A stretch of 64,000 nucleotides of DNA from Chrysoperla carnea (taxonomy: Eukaryota > Arthropoda > Insecta > Neuroptera > Chrysopidae), in assembly GCF_905475395.1 (NCBI RefSeq), contig NC_058339.1, positions 9,804,001 to 9,868,000 on the forward strand. The letters are read 5' to 3'. This document shows, one piece after another, positions 10,701 to 30,642 of the stretch. A program made the position numbers and the translations under genes. The stretch's first letter is position 1, and each line of letters starts with the position of its first letter. The notes under the pieces are model-generated. The model had not been told where the DNA came from, did not search any database, and saw only the letters and a list, made by a program, of their open reading frames with translations.

Positions 10701-13700
10701 ATCGGTATATTTCCAATTACTTTTTATATTGTTATTCGGACTTATTCTAACAAACGTCATGTTTGCAACATCTCTATGGTTTATAGACAATCAAATAAAT
10801 ATTTGAATTAGCAAGGGTTGAGAAAAGAGCTATGAAAAATAAATATGGCATATGTGATTTTACTTTGATTAAGTTTAAAAACAATCTAGAACTGACTCAA
10901 ATGCTTAAAAACGTAGTAAAATGTATGTAGGGCTTAGAAAAATTCGATATTCTTTCAAAAACAAGCAATGAATTTGTTTGTTAGAACTTTGCATATAGCA
11001 TACACCAATTTTGGTTGCAACACAGATCTGTTGAAAATGCCTTACTTTACCCACACACTATACTCTAGGATAAGAAAAGGCCTCTCAAAGTCTTTCATAA
11101 ATTCTCGCTCTCAGTTAATTCCCAAGTGTACATTGATACTATTTTTATACTCATTGGAATGATTTGTTTATAGGAATTTAATAAATACGTACACAAATGA
11201 TTTAAATTTAAAAAAAAATCAATATAAATCGCACTTACCAAGTATCTGTTGAGATGTCCGTTTCTATTCTCTAATTAGTTAGGCAATTATCAAACACTAG
11301 TTAAAAGAAAAACTAAAAATAAAGTGTTAAAAATGGATTATGCACACACAAATTAAAAATTTGGTTATTTGTTAAATAAAACAAACTTAAGAGTTAACCG
11401 TGAGAAATATTAAATCAGAACAATTACTTGTAAAAGAAAGTTTTCGTATGATTTAATTTCATTATGAAGTAAATAATAATTGAATATAAATAATATTTCT
11501 CTCTGCAACCCTTTCAAATGAATTTGAAATAAAACTATTAATTTTTATGTTCAAATATCAAACAAAATAAGTATTAGAAATTTCATGATAACATACATAA
11601 ATAGTTTTCTATGCAGAAGTTTTTTTTTTTTATATTATTTTAATATATATCAATATAGTGTATAAAATATTGATATTCATAAAATTATCATTTTTTCTAT
11701 TGATCACATCTTATTTGATATTTAACGATTATCGATTGATTTAACTATTGAGCAACAATGTACAAGTGACAAAGAATAAAGATTGATTTATCGATAGTTA
11801 AATTAAGCGTCTCAATTCGAAATTATACCACTCTAGATGCCTTTTGTGACATGATGTCAATATAAATAAACTAAGGGACGTCGATATGCTACCGCTCTAT
11901 CAGTGTATTTGTAACTTTCTAATTCAAGTTCAAATCTAAAATTCACATATAGGCTTCAGTGGCCAACCTCAGCAGCGAGTCACGATTTGTACATTGAAAG
12001 GAATTGATTGAGCAAACATTAAATTTTATATTGCGAACGAAATTTCGAATACAGGCATGGTAAAACTATAGAAAGGCAATTATGTAAGAAAATACCACCG
12101 ATTAAACGCCGTTTTTACCAGATTTGGCTGAGCCAGACTCTTTTCCATTCCCGAAATTTATAAAATATGAATTGTTATTTATCTATGAGACATCGAATTA
12201 CGAATATTTTCCTCGAGAGAGGCGCTGCCATCTTTTGAGACACCTAAATATAAATTAGATAAATTTTTATATTTAATTCAGTTAAAAATCAAATAAAATG
12301 GTATCGAAGAATAAAGATAATATTAATTATTATGTAAACAACAAACAAACATATTATGTAATTGTAATTAAATTTGTTATAAATTTATATAAATCAAGTG
12401 AAATAAATGAATCGTATTATTATTATCCTATTTTCTTTTTTAAATATAATAAATACCTGTATTCATTTTCTTGTTTATTATCATTTAAGTAAATTCTTTT
12501 TGTTAAATATGAGAGAGTAGAGATCATTCTAAACAAATATTGATTTTAAATTCAACTTTAGTTATTTGATAGAATGTTATCGAATCCCTCAATACACAAT
12601 ATTTGTATAATAATTATTATTTTAATAAAAAAATGAATATAATGTCTTTATGTAAATTTATATCAAAATATTTTAAATATTTGTATTTTTCACAACAAAT
12701 GACGTAACAAAGAACAATTAATAACAAGTGATCAATATAATATTATGTATTCGATCGAAACTATATTCAATTCGACAATTTTCAACTATATTGCCCCCCC
12801 CCCCATATCTTATCTCGTAACAATATCAGTCCTTATCTAAGTCTACTGTAGTTTTCATAACAATTTTTTTTGAGCAATTTTTCTTCATATCAGTTCATTA
12901 TATTATTTCATTACTGTTAACCTATTTTAAATTCTTAGTTTGGTATAAAATCCAAAAGCCACGACATTAGGGGTACATTTTTAGATTTTCAATCAGCTAG
13001 ATTACTATCTGATGCCTGACAATTACGTTCTGTCCCCCTCAAGCATGCGCATACATGGTAATATTCCTACTATTACACTGGAGTACCAATAATTATAGTG
13101 AGCAAACAAAAAATAGTTTTTTTTTTTTTTTTAAATTTTAGTGACCGTATCTCGATATTTTTAGTAGTTTTGGTATGATTTATACAGATTTTTAGAAGAA
13201 AATTATAGTGTTCAGTGTTGGTCCTAAAGAAGAATTTTTGGAAAATATCAAAAACTACGAAAAGATGAAGGGTCTAAATGAACAAATAGAAATTTCAATA
13301 AAGACTACATATCAAAAGTTATTTTGCAAGAAAAAGATAGATAAAAATATTTAATAGGTCACTAAGAATAAATCCTTTGGCTTTTTTCCACTAAGAATAA
13401 ATCGCTTGGATGAAAGTTTCTAATTTTAACGAAAGATAACATTGAAATCGATATCATTTACACCAATCTAAGAATGTGAAAGAGGTCAATTCTCCATATA
13501 ACTTCAAACAAAATCAAATGAAAATTGTCATTTAAAATTAAAAATAGATCGATTACATTTAAAAACTGAATTTCCATTAAATGTATTTGATGAAATCTTG
13601 ATTAAATCTAATTATTTCAATCATTCAAAATAAACTAATAGAAGAACATAATGAAGAAGTGATAGACAGACAGACTAAAGAGAGAAAAATTGATATTTTC

Positions 13701-16700
13701 AATACTTCTTGTATGCATGTTTGTTTGTTAAAATTATTTTAATTTATTCTTTATAAAAACGATTAGCTCTTTCACACGTAAATCAAAATAAATACGACAC
13801 AGTTTAGAATAGATATGATCTTTTGAGAAACTTAATCTATCTATCTAATCGAAAAAAAAGGTGATGTTACCAAAGGAGAAAAGAAGATACTTCCTATCCG
13901 AACATCTTTTTCTATACATTCATGGATATTTCAAACCAATTTGAGCATTCTGGGTAAATTCTACCCCAACGTTGAATTTAGTGTTACTAGATTCAACTAT
14001 AATTTTGAACAAGATGTTATATATATGAAAAATAATTTTGGAAGGAAAATGGAAAAAGACTTTTTGTCTTAAAATTTTATATTCCACCTGATACAACAAA
14101 GGCGTACGTTACTCCTGGGACACTGTATATAAAAATGTTAAGATGATTTTTATACGGTTCAAAATTCAACAAGTTCAGATCCATTGAGTTCAAATTTTGA
14201 CACGATATACAACCCGTTCAAAGATTGTACCCGCAACATAGAGAAAACAGTTTTTTTAACGGTCAGCTGTGTATTAGCCACCGCGTCATCTGTTGGAAGC
14301 GAGGAGAACCTTCGCCATTCTACCAAACGTAGTAAAGCGTGGCAAAGTACAGCTAGTTATGTATATGTAAAAAAAGATATTTGAAAGAGGCGCATCCTCA
14401 TCACCTGATTATGATGTCCTAGTTCGCTAGTCTACCGATTAAAAGTAATAATGCGATATTGACATGCATTAACTACTGACAACGTATGAAAGAGTGGTAA
14501 ATTTATTTACAATAAACTAATAATAATATAGAAGTAAACTAGTAAACTCGTAAATAAATAAATAAATATGAGTAAATTAAAACATTCGATTATGGAATGT
14601 TTTAAATATTTATTTATTTAAAAATAAATCTAAATATTTATAAATAATCTATCTTAAGTATGTGTTTTTTTTTTTTAAACTTAATTATTTAAATTTAATA
14701 ATTGACACGAAACAAACAACATTAATCAAACAACATATTTTTTATAAAAAATATGTTCAATTTTTTGTTGAAAAATTAAATACAGTCTTTCAATTTAAAT
14801 AATTCAACTTAGATTTTGATTGGCTACTGAAAATTATGATTGCACATTTATTGAAAAACTGTGTGACCTGTATTTTACTTGAGAAAATTTTGATTGAAAC
14901 ATTGAAATTCTATAACTAAATTCGGGATCATTGCAATCGGTATCGATAAATGTGTACCATTTTGTACCTAAGTACTACAGCTACTAGAAATACACATAAT
15001 ATTGTCGACACGAATCGATTGTTTTAATTTTTTTTTTTTAGTTAACGAATATTATATTTTGAGAGTAATGAATGCCAAATTTTTAAAAGACATCAACGTT
15101 TTCTTATTATACCTTGTTTATTTACTAAGATTAAAACTATGATCAAGAAATCTTGTGACACTACACTGCAGGTAGCATCTCTAAGATATTTCTTGACATC
15201 TTATATTTAATAAGGAAATTTTAGACTTGTTTTAAGAGCATGACATAATAAATTCTCTATAATTACACTAAAGCTCAAATTTTAAATCTTGAGTTGTTAT
15301 CGTACAATTAGTACTTAAGCAAGTCCAAAGTTTTATAAGTTCTCAGGTTGAGAAAAGAAACCAAGAAACAGTTTTGATAATATCCGAACTAAACGACAGT
15401 TTTAATGGTTCTAAATTCTTTACAAAAATATCCAAGCTGCCATTTTATTTACGATTTGGAAAAATGATGGCATTACATATAATGTTATAGCTATATCACT
15501 TAGAACGGTAAAACACGTGCATTTTTTGTGAGTATTATATATATATATATATATATATATGAAAGTACAAATATGTCACACAAACTTTTCGTTGTATATC
15601 ATATCTTGAAATAATAATAAAACGTAAGAGGAACAACCTGTCACTCAAAGGCAAGACGTTTTCATTTTAGAGTTCTTATTTTACGTAGATGAAGCTACAC
15701 GATTCTGTCGAGGCCAAAAGCCACGCAGTAACATCACAGCTTTTCCGTTGTGATTTCTTGAAGGATGGATGAAGCCAAAGTTTTGGAACCAAAAATTCTC
15801 AACCTCCTGACTGTATGGAAGAGGTCGTCTTCCATACAGTCACCACAAGTAAGATCATCAAAGTTATGAAGGTGGTAGTTCAATCGACAGTTTCTTGAGT
15901 CCCACCACCCTTCTCAACTGTACTCTATCGTATCGTGTAAAATATTTATTCTGTGCTTAAACAAATATCTTCGAAAACTAATCGGTTTATGACAAACATT
16001 TTCCTAAATAAAAATGGTGTTCTAAATTCTTTGGTCACAGGACGTAGAATCGTTTAAGTAAGAAATGTAGTAGGCTTGAAGTTTACTACCAAAGTTTCAG
16101 ATCTTTTATATAAGATCGTACCGTATGTTTTAATTCTTAAAACGTTTGAATTTGGAGTTTTTATTTTATATGAACTTGAACCCAAAAAAAAAAAAATTAT
16201 AAAATTTGAACTAAAGTGTTATCAAGGGAGTTTACCACGATTAGCTTCTTGAATAATTATTTAAATAATATGTTTCGACAAAATATTTTGTCAGTAAAAT
16301 TTTTTTTAAATTAAAACGTTTATTCTTAAAATTTACTTGACCTTGTTGTTCGTGTTTTGTTTGTTTGTTTTATTAGTAAAATTAAAATAAATAAAAAAAA
16401 TAAGTTCACATACATACAGTTGTTGACAATTTACAATTTACTTAAAGTTGCTGTTTTCGTTGATATTCATTGAATTTGACTTGGAAACACTTATATACAA
16501 TTATATTCAATTCAAAAAAAATGGACGTTCGATTATTATTATTCGTCACGTAAATTAAAATATTGAAACATAAAAAATAGATAATCAATTTGATTCAAAA
16601 TGATTTATTATTTTAATACTTAAGTTTTTTTGAGCGTTCTTTTTTAAAAATTGGCACTAAAAACGTAACGATAATACTTTGATCCATTTTTTCTTTATAA

Positions 16701-17096
16701 TTGTAATAAGAATTTTTTTAATATTATTTTTAAATCAAACGTAAAAACAAAATATGGATTTTTTTCACTTTTAATTATTTATTTACAGGTAACACAATCG
16801 TTTAAGGCATTTTCATGCATTAGAAGAAAAGTTTTCATCATTTCTACTATTTTTCATTTCTAATTCTGATGTTTAAAATTCAGCAGCTAATTACAGAAAC
16901 GGATCTCTAGTTTTCGCGGTTCATACATTTTCAATTAGATCGTTGATATAAGTGACGTTTAGTGAAAATTTATTGCCATTTACTGAGTTTTCCTCTAGCT
17001 AGAGTTTTTAAAATGAAGCCACATCACCGCTAAACAAGCTGTTCACAAAAAGTTTTTATTTTTTTTTTGTTTCCAGGAAATCAAAATTGTATAATT
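7796..17096. other. Gene-poor AT-rich intergenic region
   Basis: About 9.3 kb with frequent stops in all frames and no exon series that I can recognise. Contents noted: a short poly-C tract near 12,794, a perfect 15-bp-arm hairpin at 15,808-15,842, a (TA)n tract near 15,536, and a fragment near 15,481-15,535 that recurs near 32,378. The PEX14 promoter should lie just above 7,795. I see nothing else supportable. Confidence 0.5.
15808..15842. repeat. Perfect short palindrome (15-bp arms, 5-nt loop)
   Basis: TGACTGTATGGAAGA is followed by GGTCG and then by its exact reverse complement. Its neighbourhood (about 15,640-15,930) is less AT-rich than its surroundings, suggesting a remnant of inserted DNA. 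The arms are too short for a typical microRNA precursor. Confidence 0.7.
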
Positions 17097-17400
17097 GATA
17101 TATATATATATCAAGATATACTAATTTTAGACCCAAGTTTGTAACGCTTAGAAATATTAATGATACCAACAAAATTTTGGTATAGATGTTCATAAACGAA
17201 AAGAGATATCAATCTGAAATTTTTATAGCGTGCTCAGGGCGTAAAAAGTGAGTTTGAGTTCGTAAATGAGAAAAACAGAACAATTGGGTCCTACTGACCC
17301 ATCATCTTGTAAATCGTTGGAGATAAAGCAAAAGTTTAAAGGTTATTTCAACAAATAACTCAGTCAATTGTTTGTTTTCACTTGTTTCTTTTCTCTAATT
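17097..17400 (+). repeat. Dispersed repeat family A, second copy
   Basis: It carries the landmarks of the 485-1,165 copy in opposite orientation: ACCCAAGTTTGTAACGC, GGTATAGATGTTCAT, AAAAGAGATATCAA, GGGTCCTACTGACCCAT, and ACTCAGTCAATTGTTTG. The middle section of the longer copy is absent, so the two differ by a large indel. Confidence 0.65.
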
Positions 17401-17841
17401 TCACTAGCATTAAATTTATTAATTTAAAGTAAGTAAAATGATGAAAATAATAACTTCTGTTTCGAATTTTTTATTGAAAAGTCCGATTATATATAATACA
17501 CTAAAAACCTTAAACGTATAGAGGTTTTCATTTAAAAAATGATTCATTTTTGATTCGGACTGATGTCAAACCAGTAGAGACATATCCAATACTTTCTATC
17601 TTTGTCAAAAGAGCTGTTTGATAAAATATATTAGATTTTCTTTAGTTGAACAATTTTTTGACAACTGTCCAAAACAAAATAAAATCGATGAAAAGACCCC
17701 TTTTGTTAAAAACATTTGTTGGCTTAAAAAAGTGAATAAAATCGTCATCTATCTATGTTGATAGATACTTAAAATACATCTAAAATAAATATTCAAAACA
17801 AAACACAACCATGCTACTCTCTGCCACACTTTTAATTAATA

Positions 17842-18154
17842 GGGAATATTCATGTTTTTTTTTATATTTTTAATTCATTGTTTAATGAAATACCATATAA
17901 AATATCAGTAATTAATATCATACAGTATGTCAACAAATTTGACAAGCCCGTACTTTGATGTCACGTCCATATAAAAATTTGAATTTCCGTTTTAGAAATT
18001 TTTCAATACCCTCACTGAATTTGTACTTTTATTAATTAATTTTAAGTAATTATTAAGATATTAATAACTAAAATAATGGTTTAGTTTAAATGTCCAGTTG
18101 AAAAGTTACGGAAGAAAAATATTTGAACCAAATTTAAATTTCATGAATATTCCC
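17842..18154 (-). mobile_element. Miniature TA-flanked element, internally deleted copy
   Basis: Both ends read TA-GGGAATATTCATG inward, so the element has inverted termini and is flanked by TA, the target duplication of Tc1/mariner-type elements. Reverse-complemented, its left part matches the first 280 bp or so of the element at 54,884-55,463 and its right end matches the last 35 bp or so. It is therefore an internal-deletion derivative of 313 bp. It has no coding capacity. Confidence 0.8.
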
Positions 18155-21100
18155 TATCAATTGTATAAACAGTAGTATAGTTTCCCATAAAATAAAAAAA
18201 TGAATATTTTAATATTATATTAAAAAGAAAGCTATTAGAACCCAAAGTTTTACTAAATAAATACAGAAATAATTTTAAATTAAATCCTTATTGTTTCAAA
18301 AATAATTTGTTTAGGATTTTTCCAACTTCTCTGTAGAATGTTTTAAATGAATTTTGGTTGACTATGTATTTGAATATGTATGTATGCATGTATATTGATT
18401 AATTTTAAAATGAATGAATTAGTTAATTAATATATATAATATATTAAAATAATATTAGTAAATAATTATTAGATTTATTAATACAAATAAATACAAACAA
18501 ACAATAATTAATAATTTCTTTTTGTTACATTATTACAAATATGTACATCAATTATTAATTAATTAATTACCTTAAATGATTAATACATGTTAAGTTTTAT
18601 TTTTAATAATATTAGTTCATTATTTTATTTTTATTTTTTTAAATATATGAAGGCACATAGGTATTACATTTATTAATTTTATATAAATTTTGAGAAGTAC
18701 TCAAATTTTAATGCTTCTGTTGGATTTTCATTACGTTTGAGAGGGAGGGTAGTGAATGGCAAGTTCTAATTTTGAAGACATCTAATATTTTTCGTTACTT
18801 GCCATAATAATTTTTGTGAATTTTTTTAAAGCTAGGGACTAAACAACATCAACTCATCAATTTACCCAGATAAGTTAACCTTTAATGTATACACCAGGAG
18901 TGCGATTTATCCCAGGGTTTTTAGTAACTAATTGAAAATATGCATTATAAGTACCGATAATTATTGTAGTTTTAGTTATCGAATATTTGTGAGGATCGTT
19001 ATTGAAACAACATGGTACCGTCACTTGCTTTCGAAACCTATTCGAATATTAGTGTGGTAATGAAAACTATATTTTCAAATTACGTCACAATTCTGGTTTT
19101 GTTACTCAACTTAAATTCAATTGTAGTAATCCGTTAAAATTTTCTTTAAAATTGTTAAGTTTTCCAAATATTTTCATGAACATTTCTGGTCATATAGGGA
19201 GGAATTTGAATCATTTCTTAATTCAAAGTGTACTCTATACAGGCTCTGTTTGTGAGTAGAGTTCATTCAATGTGTATAAGAAATATATACTATTATATTG
19301 CGCTATTCTCTTCCGAAAAAACCCCCATTCCCTTCCGCTGAACTTTCTAATTCGATCAAAATCTTATTTTCATATCGAGGTATTGATAGTACACATTTAT
19401 ACTCTGCAATCGAGGTTCCACTATAGTAAGAATTTCGGTGAGAAGCAAGTGACCTTTTTTCGAAGTTAGAATCTACCATTTTTGGACCAAGCGTGTACAA
19501 ACTATTTTTTTTCTAAGAGAGAAATATCCATTTCTTTTCAATTTCGAAACTTAATAAAATGCTGGGGTATCATTCCACCCCTCAGTGCATGTGCAATAAA
19601 GGTTAAATTGGCTGTTTTGTTAAATCAATAAAGTTATTTTTCATTATAAAATTTTCAAATATAATGTAAAAAAATTTGGCATTTTGAAGACAGTCAGTGT
19701 CAGTATTGTATATATTAAAAAGTTTTTTTAAATAACATTTTCAAAAATGTTCGATAATTGATATATATAGATAAAACCATTCACATCGAATGAAATATAA
19801 CGTTGAAATTTGTACCAAAGAATGCATTTTTTTGAACATAAAACCACACATATATAAAATACACCATCAATCAATAAGAAGTAATTTATAATCAAATTCT
19901 GAATCCATCCATATTTTTAATAATAATAATAATGAATTTCATATTAAGTGTTAGATATTACACACAAACATTAATTTATTTTTTTATTGTTATCGTTATC
20001 TATTTTATGATCATCATCACCCCCTTTTCCCCCCGTTACCATTCCTAATACCATATTATACATTCTATCAGTTATTTTCTGCGTGCTTGCTTCACCTAAT
20101 AATAAAGTGCAATTATTTGTTAATTATTAATAATATTAGTAAATTTATTATTTAAATTAGTTTTAGTATATTAGATAAAAATGTGTATCCTTGTTTTAAT
20201 CTTTTTTTTGTACAATCAGTAAGAATACAGTCATATACAACATTCATAAGTTTATCATTTTAATTCCAAGCATTTTCAATGAATTTTCTTTGTTTTTTGA
20301 TACCGTAGTTGTAAAATCAGCACAATTTATACGATAGAAATATCGCGGCTCCAATGACCAAAACCTATGGTCACTTGAAAGATCCGGCTCGTATCGATAA
20401 AAATTTTGTTCAATCATGAATCGAACGTGAAAGAATGTTATTATAACAGTATAACTGTCAACCAGGGAGCAAAGAATTTTAAAGAAAATCTAAAACTCAG
20501 TCAAATATTGAAAGGGCTTTTTATCAACTACATTAACTATACATTTTGTCCGTAGTATTTTTCTAGTTAATTTTGACTTTGAGGTTTGTTAAATGATCTC
20601 AAGCCAATATTAAACTTGAAATGGATAGAATATTGGCCAAAATGCGTAAAATTTTTAGTCATAAATTGACTCCATCAAATTGATTAAGCACTATTGAGGC
20701 GAAAAAAGGTAATGAATAAAAAAAAGGCGTTGTAGAGTCAACAAGGCCCTATGTATGAGTGTCTAACGCATCGCTAGTAAACCATGCGAAATTATCGCCC
20801 ATATTAAGTTAGATTTATTCCTTTTTTGCTTTCCAATGATCAAAACCAATGATTTTTATAATTTCCAGATGGATGGAAATCTTTCTAGCATTTAAGATTT
20901 TATCATATTGTTGTATATAACTATTTCTTTATTATTTGTTAGTATTTATTTACACATGGATGTATTAAAGGATCTTGTTCTTCTGTTCATTGTCGTAATA
21001 CAAATTAGATTTTTACTTTCAGAATTGTAAATTTTTGTTATTCGAAAACAATTTCAAGATTATCTTTTATCGAGTATTATCTTAGATGAACTAAGAGTAA

Positions 21101-21486
21101 CGCACTAAATTCTAGGAATGCTTAGAAAGTAAATCTTTAAAATTTAAATACGTTACTCAATTTTTTTTTAAATATTATGTAAATGCATAAATAGGAATGT
21201 GTTAATTATTTATTCTTCTTTTCAATGGAACAAATAGCTCAATTGATTCGGAAAATTGAGATTTTTTGTTAAATTTGGTTGCAATTTAAGTAAATGCAAC
21301 TTATTAAATGCAAAAGAAGCCTAAGAAGACTTGATTGTCCCCAAATTGATTAAACTTCAATTATATATTGAAGAAATTAAGATCCTTTAATAAATATTTT
21401 AAATAAGAAGTTATAAATGAATATGATTTGCTAACAAATACCCAGAATTAAACATACCCAAATCCCTAAGACGAGGATGCTGTGTT

Positions 21487-21527
<41 letters not shown>

Positions 21528-23443
21528 CATATATAAAAATATAAAACATACATACATACATATAACAATTATATAAGTACATTAAATCTGTGTACTTAAA
21601 TTTTATTATTTATCTATCTATCTATTGATGGTAAAAATTTATTTGTAATGGGAAAGGGGCGGGGATACGTTGTGAAAGAGGAATTTCGTGCAATATAAGA
21701 TCTAAATACATCCAATTATATTTTAATTTAGATATTTTCATATTTGGATATAAATTATTATTGAAATAATCACTCTTACACAGTTATTATTTTTTTAATG
21801 ATGTGGTAATTTTTATCATGATAGCCAGAGAGCGTTAATTAGGAGACTACCAAATAAATTTTTATAATTGTACTACTAATCACAGTTAACAGGCATTTGG
21901 ACATAAGTTAATGTGTTGAATTTTGTCCAAATATCCGTTAACCATCTTAAGTTATATTGATAATTGGACGTTATCATAATGGATAATTTTTAATTAATCT
22001 TCACAGAATACTTTGGGTCAACCTCATGTCAGGTTAAAATGAAACACTATGTATTTTTAATTTAACCAAATTTAGAAATGGTTCTATAAAAATTACCCCA
22101 AGTATTATATCAGAAACTCAGCGTTCGTAATTTGTTCGCTTTAAACAATTTTGCACAACAACAACTTAGCGTTAGCTGAATTCTATAATGGAGAACGAAA
22201 AATGCCTTTATTGTGTAAAGAACATCTTTGGTAAAAAATCGCATTCACGGATCGCAAAATCCAAAGAAAAATTTACTTGTAGTATTCTTGATGGAAAAGA
22301 AATGGTTCTCCAATATTTTAATTATCACCAAAAGTTATAGAATTTGTGTGTTAAAGTGTGTAAGAGTGTTTAAATATTTCGATTTAGATAGATACATAAT
22401 ATTAGGAGGATATTTAAATATTTCTACATTCAAGCTAATTCTGTGTATAGAAGAAAAAAAGATTCGAGTTATATGAATTCTCACTTGAACGTAGAAATAT
22501 TAAAATTTTGGTATATAATTTTTTTTGTGTTTATAAAATATAAAATGTATATATCGAAAAATGCCAAAATGTATAAAAAATTTATTTTGTTTTTTTGTAA
22601 AATACATAATTTTTTAAGAAATTAATAACGTTTTTTTTTTTTAGTTTTGAATGGTTTTTATCACATTTAATATTTTGGCGCATTATAGTATATTTATTTG
22701 TTTTCTAAATTTATGAATACGACGTATACTTTATTTTTTTTAAATACATTTATATTTTATTTTGTAAAATTCATTTAATGGCTTAGTTTTGTTCAAAAAA
22801 AAAAGTTCTAATCTACCGAACCCCCCTTCTTTCCCATGGTTATATAATCAGAATTATCACGATTTAAAATATTTTACGAAGATTTATGATTAAAAATAAT
22901 ATATATTTCATCTTCGAATAAATTTGTAACTAAACTAAGCCTTAAAATGAATTTGGAATAGTAGACTAACTTAGAAATAGCAATTAAAAAAAAAAAGGAA
23001 ACAAAAATAATACTAAAACACTAGTACTAAGATATATTATTCTCAAAAACAAAAAAGGGAAAAATATACAAACACACGTCACACACATATACCAACCCGA
23101 TCGATGAAGTTCCTAATAAATCAGCGCACACATACATTAAAAACAAACGATTATATAAACACTACTTAAACCCCCTCCCTAATTTTTGCCACAAACACAA
23201 ATCACATAATTAAATAATGTGTTTATACAAGACAGTTATTTCTGTTTTTTTTTGGATAATGATGATTAAAAACACAATTTTGGGTTGTTTTTTTTAAAGA
23301 AGGCAGTTAAAACAAAACAAAAAACAATGTTTGAAATGATGGATAAGTAAGTTTTTTTTGATGAGTGCGTGTGTGTGTGTGTGAGAGGTAAACAAATATG
23401 AGTAAAAAAAATGGGATAATATTAATTTGGTTAATTAATATTT
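18155..23443. other. Gene-poor region downstream of SERCA
   Basis: AT-rich sequence with a (TA)n tract at about 21,489-21,523 and many homopolymer runs. The SERCA 3' untranslated region should occupy part of the right end, because SERCA is transcribed leftward. I found no supportable coding exon. Confidence 0.5.
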
Positions 23444-30579
<7,136 letters not shown>

Positions 30580-30642
30580 CCTGTTTGCTGATCAGTGATT
30601 AATACACTGACAGTTAATATTATCTTATTGTTATTATCAGTT
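30580..30642 (-). other. SERCA 5' untranslated segment and acceptor
   Basis: Just upstream of the start codon the minus strand has TCTTGTTACAG, a good 3' splice site ending at 30,643. This implies that the first coding exon begins with about 63 nt of untranslated leader and that at least one non-coding exon lies upstream. Confidence 0.5.

Noticed and set aside
14184-14384. Small protein gene
   Set aside because: The composition is not protein-like, there are no flanking splice or promoter signals, and the region looks like a decayed repeat.
22228-22625. Two overlapping small open frames
   Set aside because: They are Lys/Ile/Phe-rich as expected from AT-rich DNA, with no domain or homologue recognised.
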